Shown here in pieces: positions 26,872 to 35,497 of a stretch of 64,000 nt of DNA (position 1 is its first letter; every line of letters starts with the position of its first letter). The position numbers and the translations under genes were made by a program. The notes below the pieces were generated by a model, which saw only the letters and a program-made list of their open reading frames with translations, had not been told where the DNA came from and did no database searches. Origin of the DNA: Eubacterium_U album (GTDB lineage: Bacteria; Bacillota; Clostridia; Lachnospirales; Lachnospiraceae). The stretch is from contig NZ_JAODBU010000008.1 in NCBI RefSeq assembly GCF_025336545.1, forward strand, positions 124,001 through 188,000, given 5' to 3'.

Positions 26872-27882
26872 ATGTCAAAGATTACAGTATTAGGTGGTGG
26901 TGGATGGGCTATAGCATTAGCTATGGTTCTTAATGATAATGGTCATAATGTCACAATATGGTCAGCAGTAAACAGAGAAGTCGAAGCACTTAAAACTCAT
27001 AGAGAAAATAAAATAAGTCTTCCGGGAGTAATCATTCCAGAAACAGTTGAAATTACAAATGATTTAAAAAGTGCTGTTAATGGAGCAGAAATTATTGTTA
27101 TGGCAGTTGCATCTTCATTTGTAAGAAGTACTTCAAAACTTTTAAAGGATTTGATTCCAAATGGTCAGATTATTGTAGATGTTGCTAAGGGAATTGAAGA
27201 TGATACGTTTAATACAATGACGGAAATAATTGAAGATGAATTACCAAATTGTGATGCAGTTGCATTATCAGGACCAAGTCATGCCGAAGAAGTAGGTCGT
27301 AAAATTCCAACAGCCGTTGTAGTAGGAGCAACAACTAAAGAAACAGCTGTTAAGGTTCAGGATGCTTTTTCAAATCATTACTTCAGGGTGTATGTAAGCC
27401 CTGACAGAAAGAGCATTGAGCTTGGTGGCGCTTTAAAAAATGTTATTGCATTAGCTGCCGGAATTTCAGATGGCTTAGGATTTGGTGATAATACAAAGGC
27501 ACTTCTTATTACAAGAGGAATGAAGGAAATTAGTCTTTTAGGAACTGCAATGGGTGGCCACACAAGAACATTTAACGGATTATCAGGAATTGGTGATTTG
27601 ATTGTTACATGTGATAGTAAACATTCAAGAAACAGACGTGCAGGAGTATTAATTGGACAGGGATATTCTTTAGAAGAAGCTGTTAAGGAAGTAAATATGG
27701 TTGTTGAAGGTGCTGTATCTGCAAAAGCTGCACTTAATCTTTCAAAAAAATATCATGTTGATATGCCACTTACAGAAGCTGTTAATGACGTATTATTTAA
27801 TGGAAAAAAGCCTTTAGATGCAGTTAATGAGTTGATGAACAGAGATAATACAAGTGAGCATGTAGATTTATTGTGGAAGTAA
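26872..27882 (+). CDS. gpsA: Glycerol-3-phosphate dehydrogenase [NAD(P)+]
   Basis: A 336-residue Rossmann-fold dehydrogenase making sn-glycerol 3-phosphate for phospholipids. The ATG at 26872 follows AAGGAGG; the longer frame from 26830 lies inside plsY. The nucleotide-binding loop reads LGGGGWAIALA, where the usual family pattern is GAGSWGTALA, so the third motif glycine is alanine. The catalytic region GGALKNVIALAAGI and SGPSHAEEV are intact. Between plsY and an alarmone synthetase gene. Confidence 0.95.
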   Translation: MSKITVLGGGGWAIALAMVLNDNGHNVTIWSAVNREVEALKTHRENKISLPGVIIPETVEITNDLKSAVNGAEIIVMAVASSFVRSTSKLLKDLIPNGQIIVDVAKGIEDDTFNTMTEIIEDELPNCDAVALSGPSHAEEVGRKIPTAVVVGATTKETAVKVQDAFSNHYFRVYVSPDRKSIELGGALKNVIALAAGISDGLGFGDNTKALLITRGMKEISLLGTAMGGHTRTFNGLSGIGDLIVTCDSKHSRNRRAGVLIGQGYSLEEAVKEVNMVVEGAVSAKAALNLSKKYHVDMPLTEAVNDVLFNGKKPLDAVNELMNRDNTSEHVDLLWK

Positions 27883-27888
27883 AGAAAT

Positions 27889-28554
27889 ATGGATGATTTA
27901 AAAAAAATACAAAATAAATTTATAGGTCAGATTGGAAATTTTGACATTAATCCTACAGAATTTAAAATGCTCATGACATATTATGAATGTGCTATTTTAG
28001 AAGTAAAGACAAAATTAGATGTTTTAAATAAAGAATTTTCTGCAAATACTATGAGAAATCCTATAGCATCAATTAAAACCAGAATTAAATCTCCTGATAG
28101 TATATATGAAAAGTTAGATAGAAAAAATTTGGATAAAACATTAGAAAGTGTACAGAACAATTTAGATGATGTTGCGGGAATTAGAATTATATGTTCTTTT
28201 TTAGATGATATATATAGCGTTGCAGACATGCTTACAAGTCAGGATGATGTTAAAGAATTAACCAGAAAAGATTACATAAAAAATCCAAAGAAAAATGGTT
28301 ATAGAAGTTTGCATCTGGTTATAGAAATTCCTATTTTCTTATCTAATGAAAAGAAGGGTGTAAAAGTTGAGGTACAAATAAGAACAATTGCTATGGATTT
28401 CTGGGCTAGTTTAGAACATCAGATACACTATAAGAAATTTGAAAATTCTAATGTGGAATCAATTAAGCAATTAACGGATTGCGCAGATACAATTTACGAA
28501 ACAGATATAAGAATGTTAAATATCAGACAAAATTTGTTAGACAACGAGGATTAA
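27889..28554 (+). CDS. Small alarmone synthetase (RelA/SpoT-domain GTP pyrophosphokinase)
   Basis: A 221-residue stand-alone (p)ppGpp synthetase of the RelQ/RelP (YjbM/YwaC) type. The RelA_SpoT core shows DDVAGIRIICSF, NPKKNGYRSLHL (substrate loop) and VEVQIRTIAMDFWASLEHQ. It lacks the hydrolase, TGS and ACT domains of long RSH proteins, so it would only make alarmone. It is packed between gpsA (6 bases) and cls (4 bases), inside a membrane phospholipid gene run. RelP and RelQ cannot be separated by eye. Confidence 0.9.
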   Translation: MDDLKKIQNKFIGQIGNFDINPTEFKMLMTYYECAILEVKTKLDVLNKEFSANTMRNPIASIKTRIKSPDSIYEKLDRKNLDKTLESVQNNLDDVAGIRIICSFLDDIYSVADMLTSQDDVKELTRKDYIKNPKKNGYRSLHLVIEIPIFLSNEKKGVKVEVQIRTIAMDFWASLEHQIHYKKFENSNVESIKQLTDCADTIYETDIRMLNIRQNLLDNED

Positions 28555-28558
28555 ATTT

Positions 28559-30142
28559 ATGGAAAGTAGAGCAAAAGAAACTGCAAAGAAAACAGCAAAG
28601 AAAGGTAAAAATGGGATTGTTAAGCTTATATTCAGCCGTATATTTATTTTTGCCCTGCTTATTTTTTTGCAACTTCTTGTATTGTTCTACTTTTTTTGGC
28701 ATGTAAATGAGCAATTTAAGATATTTTATGATTTTATAAGAATTATCACTGTTTTTCTGGTTCTTTATATTGTTAATGAAAAAAAATCAGATCCAACCAT
28801 GAAAATGATATGGTCAATTGTAATTCTTATAATTCCAATTTTTGGTGCACTTTTATATTTGTTTGTAAAATTTCAACCTACATCTGTGCTGTTAAGAAAA
28901 AGATTAGAAGTAATTAACCACAGGTCGGATAATTATTTAGAATATAAAACAGACATTAAAGATAAATTGCAAAAAGATGATCCGCTTATAGAAAATTTAG
29001 GAGAATACATCTATAAATATTCAGGATGTCCACCATATGAGAATTCAAAAATTACATATTTTGCTTCAGGAGAAGAAAAATATGATTATTTGATAAAAAA
29101 ACTAAAAGAGGCAAAATCATTTATATTTTTAGAGTATTTTATAATTGAAGAAGGTGAAGTCTGGAATTCTGTTCTTGAAATAATAAAACAAAAAGTTAAA
29201 GAAGGGGTTGAAGTCCGTGTAATATATGACGGAATGTGTTCTCTAACCAAACTTCCAATGGGTTATTTTAAGGAACTTAGAGAATATGGAATAAAAGCTA
29301 AATCTTTTAATCCAATGAGACCGTTTCTTTCAACGCATCAAAATAACAGAGATCACAGAAAAAATCTTGTAATAGATGGAACAATTGCTTTTACCGGAGG
29401 AATTAATCTTGCCGATGAATATATGAATTTAAAAGAGCGATTTGGTTATTGGAAAGATACAGCTGTTATGATAGAAGGAGAAGCTGCTAAAAGTTTTACG
29501 TTATTATTTTTGCAAATGTGGAATGTAGATGAAGAAATTATTGGCGATTATAATAAATATTTAGATGTAGACTGTCCTTCGTTGCCGGATACATCAGGCT
29601 ATATTATTGGATATGGAGATGAGCCGTTTGATGATGAAAAAGTTGGAGAACAGGTATATTTAAGTCTAATAAATACAGCAAAAAAATATGTTCATATAAT
29701 AACACCTTATCTTGTAATTGATAATGTGATGATGGAGGCTTTGACATTTGCTGCAAAAAGAGGTGTTGATGTAAAAATTATCATGCCGGGAATTCCAGAT
29801 AAAGCATATGCGTATTGTCTTGCAAGAACCTATTATGAAGAATTAATTAAAAATGGAGTTGAAATATATGAATTCACTCCGGGATTTACACATGCAAAAC
29901 AATTTGTAGTTGATGATGACAAAGCGACTGTTGGAACAATTAATTTAGATTACAGAAGTTTATATCTTCATTTTGAATGTGGATGTTTAATGTATAAAAA
30001 CAAGGAAATATCATTAATAGAAGATGATTTCGAAAAAACATTACAGAAATCTAAAAAAATCACATTAGAAGACTGTAGAAATCGGTCGGCATTATATAAA
30101 TTATGTGGTTCAATATTAAAAATGATTGCTCCGTTAATGTAA
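28559..30142 (+). CDS. cls: Cardiolipin synthase
   Basis: A 527-residue phospholipase-D-family enzyme that joins two phosphatidylglycerols to cardiolipin. Two membrane segments lie in the first 100 residues or so (PLDc_N region). The two HKD motifs begin at H266 (HRKNLVIDG) and H445 (HAKQFVVDDD). The basic, Lys/Ala-rich N-terminus ahead of the membrane segments is short. It is the last lipid gene of the plsY-gpsA-alarmone-synthetase run. Confidence 0.92.
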   Translation: MESRAKETAKKTAKKGKNGIVKLIFSRIFIFALLIFLQLLVLFYFFWHVNEQFKIFYDFIRIITVFLVLYIVNEKKSDPTMKMIWSIVILIIPIFGALLYLFVKFQPTSVLLRKRLEVINHRSDNYLEYKTDIKDKLQKDDPLIENLGEYIYKYSGCPPYENSKITYFASGEEKYDYLIKKLKEAKSFIFLEYFIIEEGEVWNSVLEIIKQKVKEGVEVRVIYDGMCSLTKLPMGYFKELREYGIKAKSFNPMRPFLSTHQNNRDHRKNLVIDGTIAFTGGINLADEYMNLKERFGYWKDTAVMIEGEAAKSFTLLFLQMWNVDEEIIGDYNKYLDVDCPSLPDTSGYIIGYGDEPFDDEKVGEQVYLSLINTAKKYVHIITPYLVIDNVMMEALTFAAKRGVDVKIIMPGIPDKAYAYCLARTYYEELIKNGVEIYEFTPGFTHAKQFVVDDDKATVGTINLDYRSLYLHFECGCLMYKNKEISLIEDDFEKTLQKSKKITLEDCRNRSALYKLCGSILKMIAPLM

Positions 30143-30166
30143 TGTTGTATTAAAAGGAGGATGAAT

Positions 30167-30682
30167 ATGCTTCATATTAAGTGTGGCGATGGTGTAGGAA
30201 AGACAACATCTGCTGTCGGTCAGGCTGTTAGAATGTTAGGCTATAATAAAAAAGTAATATTTGTTCAATTTATGAAAGATGGTCTTTCCGGAGAAATAAA
30301 CTTTTTAAAAAATAACAGCAATATTTATGTTTTGCATCCAACAGGTCCAATAAAATTTATATGGAATATGACAGATTCTGAAAAGAGCAATTTAAAGGAT
30401 ATCCATACAAATTTAATAAAAGAAACAGAAAAAATTTTAAAATCAGAGCATATATCAATGGTAATATTTGATGAATTTAACTCTGCAAATGAATTGAATT
30501 TGTTGGATAAAGATTATGCATATAAGCTTATTTGCGGATATAAAGATAAAACTGAAATAATATTGACAGGAAGAAACCCCGAAGAAAAATATGTAGAAAT
30601 TTCAGACTATATATCGGAAATTAATTGTATAAAACACCCATTTGAAAGTGGTGTAAATGCCCGTAAAGGTATAGAATATTAA
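30167..30682 (+). CDS. CobA/BtuR-type corrinoid adenosyltransferase, or family relative
   Basis: A 171-residue P-loop protein of the CobA/CobO/BtuR family: P-loop GDGVGKTT at residues 7-14, VQFMKDG, VIFDEFN (Walker B-like) and the C-terminal HPFESGVNARKGIEY. The family transfers adenosyl from ATP to cob(I)alamin. The canonical P-loop is GNGKGKTT; here Val replaces the Lys before the second GK, and the Walker B segment reads FDEFN rather than DELN. No other cobalamin genes are nearby, so salvage or a diverged role are both open. The ATG at 30167 lies 6 bases after AAGGAGG; the ATG at 30161 touches that site. Confidence 0.8.
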   Translation: MLHIKCGDGVGKTTSAVGQAVRMLGYNKKVIFVQFMKDGLSGEINFLKNNSNIYVLHPTGPIKFIWNMTDSEKSNLKDIHTNLIKETEKILKSEHISMVIFDEFNSANELNLLDKDYAYKLICGYKDKTEIILTGRNPEEKYVEISDYISEINCIKHPFESGVNARKGIEY

Positions 30683-30710
30683 GAATATATAAAACCTCTT
30701 TGCATATAAT
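30683..30710 (+). promoter_or_regulatory. Candidate sigma-E-type promoter for spoIVA
   Basis: GAATATA (30683-30689) and CATATAAT (30703-30710) are 13 bases apart and resemble the sigma-E elements KMATATT and CATACAnT. spoIVA is sigma-E-controlled in Bacillus. The spacing is about one base short of the usual value, so this is tentative. Confidence 0.4.
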
Positions 30711-30731
30711 TATAAAAAATGTAAAGGGGTT
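30693..30731 (+). terminator. Hairpin between the CobA-like gene and spoIVA
   Basis: A 12-bp stem with two G-U pairs (30693-30704 with 30720-30731) is followed by ATTTTTAT. It can terminate the upstream transcript. The right arm also contains the AAAGGGG ribosome binding site of spoIVA. Confidence 0.5.
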
Positions 30732-30737
30732 ATTTTT

Positions 30738-32210
30738 ATGGATTTTAGTATTTATAAAGACATTAAAAACCGTACAAACGGTGAAATTTATATTGGTGTT
30801 GTCGGGCCTGTCAGAACAGGAAAATCAACATTTATAAAGAATTTCATGAATTTAGCAATTATTCCAAACATAAAAGATGAAAATGATATTAAAAGAGCTC
30901 AGGATGAACTGCCACAATCAGCAGCCGGAAAAACAATTATGACCACAGAGCCTAAATTTATTCCAAATAAGGCTGTTAATATTAATTTGAAAAATGATAT
31001 AAATGCCAGCGTAAGACTTATAGATTGTGTAGGTTATATGGTTGATGGTGCAACCGGATATTTAGAAGAAGATAAAGAGAGAATGGTAAAAACTCCATGG
31101 TTGACACAGGAAATTCCTTTTTCTAAAGCAGCGGAACTTGGAACTCAAAAGGTTATTTCAGAACATTCAACTATAGGGATTGTCATAACTACAGATGGAA
31201 GCTTTACAGATATTCAGGCTGAAAATTACATGAAAGCAACAGATATGGCAATTAAGGAATTGGAAAAAATAAATAAACCTTTTGTTATAGTTGTAAATTC
31301 AATGGAACCTGAATCAGAGAAGTGTAAAAGTGTCGTAAAAAAATTAGAAAGCAATTACAGGTCAGCTGTCATTTCGCTTAATTGTCTTCAGTTAAGCGAA
31401 AAAGATATAAATGAAATTCTAAGCAAAATTTTGTTTGAATTTCCAATAGCAAAGATTAATTTTATGTGCCCTAAGTGGGTAAATGTTTTAGAAGATGACA
31501 ACGAAATTAAGAATGCGGTTTTAGAATTGTCAAGAAACATACTCATGGTTCTTAATAAAATAAAAGATATCAATTCTTTGCCAAATACTAAAGAAAACCC
31601 GTACATAAAATCAATCACGATTAATAATGTTAATTTGTCTGACGGAGAGGTAACAATAACCTATGCTATATATGATAAATATTACTATATGACATTAAGT
31701 GAAATGACTAATACACAAATCAATAATGAACTTGAACTGGTTAGTTTTGTAAAGGAACTTGCTGAAAAAAAAGATAAATTTGAAAAAGTAAATTATGCAA
31801 TAGATGAAGTTAAAACTAAAGGATATGGAATAGTAGTGCCTACAAAAGATGAAATAACACTTGAGAATCCGCAATTGATAAGAAGTGGTGGAAAGTTTGG
31901 AGTTAAAATTAAAGCTAATGCTCCATCAATGCATTTTGTCAAAGCAAATATAGTAACTGAAATTTCTCCTATAATAGGAAGTGAAGAACAGGCAAATGAT
32001 TTAATTGATTATATAAACGGACAAAAGACAGATGAAAATGCAAATATATGGGACACTAATATTTTTGGTAAAACAATTGAACAAATTGTTAAAGATGGGA
32101 TAGTTGCAAAAATCAGTGGAATGAGTGATGAAACTCAGGGTAGAATGCAAAATACTATAGAAAAAATCACTAACGACCAAAGCAAAGGGGTTATTTGTAT
32201 TCTGTTGTAA
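30738..32210 (+). CDS. spoIVA: Stage IV sporulation protein A, coat morphogenetic ATPase
   Basis: A 490-residue SpoIVA, similar in length to the Bacillus protein. The N-terminal P-loop is GPVRTGKST (23-31), followed by SVRLIDCVGYMVDGATGY. The protein polymerises with ATP on the forespore surface to form the coat basement layer. The C-terminus ends VICILL. It stands alone with its own promoter and a gap of about 250 bases before alaS. Its presence shows that the organism or its recent ancestors form endospores. Confidence 0.96.
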   Translation: MDFSIYKDIKNRTNGEIYIGVVGPVRTGKSTFIKNFMNLAIIPNIKDENDIKRAQDELPQSAAGKTIMTTEPKFIPNKAVNINLKNDINASVRLIDCVGYMVDGATGYLEEDKERMVKTPWLTQEIPFSKAAELGTQKVISEHSTIGIVITTDGSFTDIQAENYMKATDMAIKELEKINKPFVIVVNSMEPESEKCKSVVKKLESNYRSAVISLNCLQLSEKDINEILSKILFEFPIAKINFMCPKWVNVLEDDNEIKNAVLELSRNILMVLNKIKDINSLPNTKENPYIKSITINNVNLSDGEVTITYAIYDKYYYMTLSEMTNTQINNELELVSFVKELAEKKDKFEKVNYAIDEVKTKGYGIVVPTKDEITLENPQLIRSGGKFGVKIKANAPSMHFVKANIVTEISPIIGSEEQANDLIDYINGQKTDENANIWDTNIFGKTIEQIVKDGIVAKISGMSDETQGRMQNTIEKITNDQSKGVICILL

Positions 32211-32343
32211 AGCTAAAATCAAGTAGCATTCGTCTATATGTTTAAATAAAGATAGATATCTGCATTCGATTGTCTATTAGAAAAATTAAATATATTTACT
32301 TAAGAATATGATAGCGAGCATTAACAAATAGATGCGTAAGTAT

Positions 32344-32387
32344 GCAAACTAAATCAACCTATAATGCAAATTAAATCAATCTATAAT
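32344..32387 (+). repeat. Two tandem 22-bp direct repeats upstream of alaS
   Basis: Bases 32344-32365 and 32366-32387 are the same 22-bp unit, differing only by two C-to-T changes. They lie directly upstream of the predicted alaS -35 element. They could be a paired regulator site, but no family is recognised. Confidence 0.7.
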
Positions 32388-32388
32388 C

Positions 32389-32417
32389 TTGAAAAACAAT
32401 AGTCCTTATGCTAGAAT
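32389..32417 (+). promoter_or_regulatory. Predicted promoter for alaS with an extended -10
   Basis: TTGAAA (32389-32394), a 17-base spacer and TAGAAT (32412-32417) preceded by TGC, an extended -10. The -10 overlaps the left arm of an 11-bp dyad. Confidence 0.5.
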
Positions 32418-32442
32418 TATTTATTGAGTTTTAGCATAAGGA
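32403..32442 (+). repeat. 11-bp dyad over the alaS promoter
   Basis: TCCTTATGCTA (32403-32413) is perfectly inverted at 32432-32442 with an 18-base spacer. The left arm overlaps the predicted -10. If transcription starts near 32424, only the right arm is in the RNA, so a DNA operator is more likely than an RNA hairpin. There is no T-box consensus. Confidence 0.6.
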
Positions 32443-32464
32443 TTAATATTTGGAGGATAAATAA

Positions 32465-35104
32465 ATGCAAAAATACGGATTAAACGAATTAAGAAAAATG
32501 TATTTAGATTTTTTTGCATCTAAAGACCATTTGGTATTGGGTAGCTTTTCTTTAGTTCCCCACAATGATAACAGCTTATTGTTGATTAATGCAGGTATGG
32601 CACCTCTTAAGCCATATTTTACAGGTCAGGAAATTCCACCTAAGACAAGAGTAGCTACATGTCAGAAATGTATCAGAACAGGTGATATTGAAAATATAGG
32701 TAAAACAGCAAGACATGGTACATTCTTTGAAATGCTTGGTAACTTCTCATTTGGAGATTATTTCAAGACAGAAGCAATTCATTGGTCATGGGAATTTTTG
32801 ACAGAAGTTGTTGGATTGGAAGCAGACAGACTTTATCCTTCAGTTTATCTTGAAGATGACGAAGCATTTGATATATGGAACAAAGAAATGGGTATTCCTG
32901 CTGATAGAATATTTAAGTTTGGTAAGGAAGACAATTTCTGGGAGCATGGTGCAGGACCTTGCGGACCATGTTCAGAAATTTATTATGACCGTGGTGAAAA
33001 ATATGGTTGTGGTAAGCCGGATTGCACAGTAGGTTGTGAGTGCGACAGATACATTGAAATTTGGAACAACGTATTTACACAGTTTGAAAATGACGGAAAA
33101 GGAAATTACACAACTCTTAAGCAGAAAAATATTGATACAGGTATGGGTCTTGAAAGACTTGCAACTGTTGTTCAGGATGTAGATTCAATTTTTGATGTTG
33201 ATACAATCAGAGCTTTAAGAGATAAAGTTTGTGAATTTTCAGGAAAAGAATATAAAAAAGAATATGCATGGGATGTTTCAATTAGAATTATAACAGACCA
33301 TATACGTTCAGCTACATTTATGATTTCTGACGGAATTATGCCTTCTAACGAAGGAAGAGGTTATGTTCTTAGAAGATTAATCAGACGTGCTGCAAGACAT
33401 GGACGTTTACTTGGAATTGATGGAAAATTCCTTGCAAAATTAAGTGAAACTGTTATTGAAAGTTCAAAAGACGGTTATCCTGAATTAGAAGAAAAGAAAA
33501 ATATGATTTTTAAAGTTCTTACTGAAGAAGAAAACAAATTCAATAAGACAATAGATCAGGGACTTGGAATCCTTACTGATATGCAAAAAGAAATGGATAA
33601 TGCAGGTTCAAAGACTCTTTCAGGAAAAAATGCATTTAAATTATATGACACATATGGATTCCCTCTTGATTTGACAAAGGAAATCCTTGAAGAAAAAGGA
33701 TTTAATGTTGATGAAGACGGATTTAAAGCATGCATGGAAGAACAGAAAGAAAAAGCTAGAAAAGCCAGAAAGAAAACAAATTACATGGGTGCAGATGCTA
33801 CAATTTACGAGCAGATGGATAAAAATATCACATCTAAATTTGTAGGATATGACAAATTAGAAAATGAATCAGTAATTTCAACAATTGCAACTGAAGATGA
33901 AATTGTAGAAGCAATCACTGATGGTGATATGGGAACAATCGTTGTTGATGAAACTGTTTTCTACGCTACAATGGGTGGACAGGCAGGAGATATTGGTGTA
34001 ATTACAAACGGTGACAGTGAATTTGAAGTAAAAGATACAATTAAGCTTTTAGGTGGAAAGATTGGTCATATAGGACAGGTTACTAAGGGAATGTTCTCTG
34101 TTGGAGATAATGTTACACTTAAGGTTAATAAGCATAATAGAGAAGATACAGGCAAAAACCATAGTGCAACACATTTATTACAGAAAGCTTTAAAGATTGT
34201 ATTAGGAGATCATATTGAACAGGCAGGCTCATTAGTTACTGCAGATAGACTTAGATTTGACTTTACTCATTTCCAGGCTATGACTCCTGAAGAAATTGAG
34301 AAAGTTGAAGATATTGTAAACAATGAAATCGCTGAAAATCTTCCTGTAATTACTAAAGAAATGTCATTAGAAGATGCTAAGAAGACAGGAGCTATGGCAT
34401 TGTTTGGCGAAAAATATGGTGAAACGGTTCGAGTTGTTTCAATGGGTGATTTTTCAGTTGAATTATGTGGTGGTACTCATGTAGCAAATACAGGCGTTAT
34501 TTCAGCATTTAAGATTATTTCAGAATCAGGTATTGCTGCCGGAGTAAGACGTATTGAAGCTTTAACATCAACAGGTCTTATGAAACATTATGAATCAATT
34601 GAAGAAGAAATGAATCTTGCAGCTAAGGTTGCTAAAACTGAACCTATAGCACTTGTAAAGAAAATTGAAGCTATGCAGGAAGAAATAAAAGCTCTTATGA
34701 GTGAAAACGAAAAACTCAAGAGCAAAATTGCTAATGCATCTGTTGGAAATGCTGATGACCAGATTGTTGACGTAAATGGAGTTAAGTTATTAGCGATAAA
34801 AGTCGCAGACGTTGATATGAATGGTTTGAGAAATTTAGGCGATCAGATGAAAGAAAAGACAAACGATGGAGTTGTTGTTATCGTATCAACTTTAGGCGAT
34901 AAAGTTAATGTTATTGCAATGGCTGGTGATGATGCAATCAGTAAAGGTGCACATGCCGGAAATATCATTAAGGAAGTAGCTAAATGTGTTGGCGGTGGCG
35001 GCGGCGGTCGTCCTAATATGGCACAGGCCGGAGGAAAGAATCCTGCAGGTGCAGATGACGCGTTAGCAAAGGCTAAAGAAGTTCTTGAAAGCCAGGTTAA
35101 ATAA
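32465..35104 (+). CDS. alaS: Alanyl-tRNA synthetase
   Basis: An 879-residue class II synthetase. The catalytic N-terminus has PLKPYFTGQEIPP, GRGYVLRRLIRRAARHGR and the ARHGTFFEMLGNFSFGDYF segment. The editing domain has the metal sites H566-x3-H570 (HSATH) and C668-x3-H672 (CGGTH). The C-terminal C-Ala domain includes a glycine run (GGGGGGRPNMAQAGG). Length is typical. A GGAGG site precedes the ATG, and the 254-base upstream gap holds repeats and a dyad. Confidence 0.98.
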   Translation: MQKYGLNELRKMYLDFFASKDHLVLGSFSLVPHNDNSLLLINAGMAPLKPYFTGQEIPPKTRVATCQKCIRTGDIENIGKTARHGTFFEMLGNFSFGDYFKTEAIHWSWEFLTEVVGLEADRLYPSVYLEDDEAFDIWNKEMGIPADRIFKFGKEDNFWEHGAGPCGPCSEIYYDRGEKYGCGKPDCTVGCECDRYIEIWNNVFTQFENDGKGNYTTLKQKNIDTGMGLERLATVVQDVDSIFDVDTIRALRDKVCEFSGKEYKKEYAWDVSIRIITDHIRSATFMISDGIMPSNEGRGYVLRRLIRRAARHGRLLGIDGKFLAKLSETVIESSKDGYPELEEKKNMIFKVLTEEENKFNKTIDQGLGILTDMQKEMDNAGSKTLSGKNAFKLYDTYGFPLDLTKEILEEKGFNVDEDGFKACMEEQKEKARKARKKTNYMGADATIYEQMDKNITSKFVGYDKLENESVISTIATEDEIVEAITDGDMGTIVVDETVFYATMGGQAGDIGVITNGDSEFEVKDTIKLLGGKIGHIGQVTKGMFSVGDNVTLKVNKHNREDTGKNHSATHLLQKALKIVLGDHIEQAGSLVTADRLRFDFTHFQAMTPEEIEKVEDIVNNEIAENLPVITKEMSLEDAKKTGAMALFGEKYGETVRVVSMGDFSVELCGGTHVANTGVISAFKIISESGIAAGVRRIEALTSTGLMKHYESIEEEMNLAAKVAKTEPIALVKKIEAMQEEIKALMSENEKLKSKIANASVGNADDQIVDVNGVKLLAIKVADVDMNGLRNLGDQMKEKTNDGVVVIVSTLGDKVNVIAMAGDDAISKGAHAGNIIKEVAKCVGGGGGGRPNMAQAGGKNPAGADDALAKAKEVLESQVK

Positions 35105-35139
35105 TAAGCAAAAAATCTTCAATATACTATAAAAAGTGG

Positions 35140-35167
35140 TTGACGATGTGGAAATATATGTTATAAT
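35140..35167 (+). promoter_or_regulatory. Strong predicted promoter for rpsU
   Basis: TTGACG (35140-35145), a 16-base spacer and TATAAT (35162-35167) preceded by TGT, an extended -10. It would give a leader of about 65 bases containing two short stem-loops (around GTGT..ACAC and CCTA..TAGG). Confidence 0.7.
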
Positions 35168-35239
35168 ATTTTTTGTGTGTTATGAAACACAATACCTACA
35201 GTTTTAGGAATATCGTAACTGGAGGGAGGTAAGGAAAGA

Positions 35240-35416
35240 ATGTCAAGCGTTATCGTTAAAGAAAACGAATCAATCGACAGTGCTTTACGTAGATTCAAGA
35301 GAAATTGCGCAAAGGCTGGTATTCAGCAGGAGATTCGTAAAAGAGAACATTACGAAAAACCAAGCGTTAAGCGTAAGAAGAAATCAGAAGCTGCTAGAAA
35401 GCGCAAGTATAATTAA
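35240..35416 (+). CDS. rpsU: 30S ribosomal protein S21
   Basis: A 58-residue very basic protein starting MSSVIVKENESIDSALRRFK, the S21 N-terminus, and ending in KKKSEAARKRKYN. It lies at the 30S platform and helps initiation. It is preceded by a purine-rich ribosome binding region (GGAGGGAGGTAAGGA) and followed by a strong terminator, so it is a single-gene unit. The out-of-frame reading frame at 35280-35516 is a shadow. Confidence 0.97.
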   Translation: MSSVIVKENESIDSALRRFKRNCAKAGIQQEIRKREHYEKPSVKRKKKSEAARKRKYN

Positions 35417-35420
35417 TTAT

Positions 35421-35451
35421 AAAAAACCGGAGTTTATGCTCCGGTTTTTTT
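35421..35451 (+). terminator. Strong terminator after rpsU
   Basis: A perfect 12-bp stem (35421-35432 with 35439-35450) with a 6-base loop runs into TTTTTTT. Textbook intrinsic terminator. Confidence 0.95.
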
Positions 35452-35497
35452 ATGTATTATATTTTAAACAATTCATATACTTAATAATAATAGCTAT

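Noticed and set aside
28479..28714. Reading frames on both strands at the junction of the alarmone synthetase and cls genes
   Set aside because: They are shadows in other frames of two clear genes.
32211..32464. T-box riboswitch upstream of alaS
   Set aside because: The conserved T-box sequence and antiterminator are absent, and the dyad is better explained as a DNA site.
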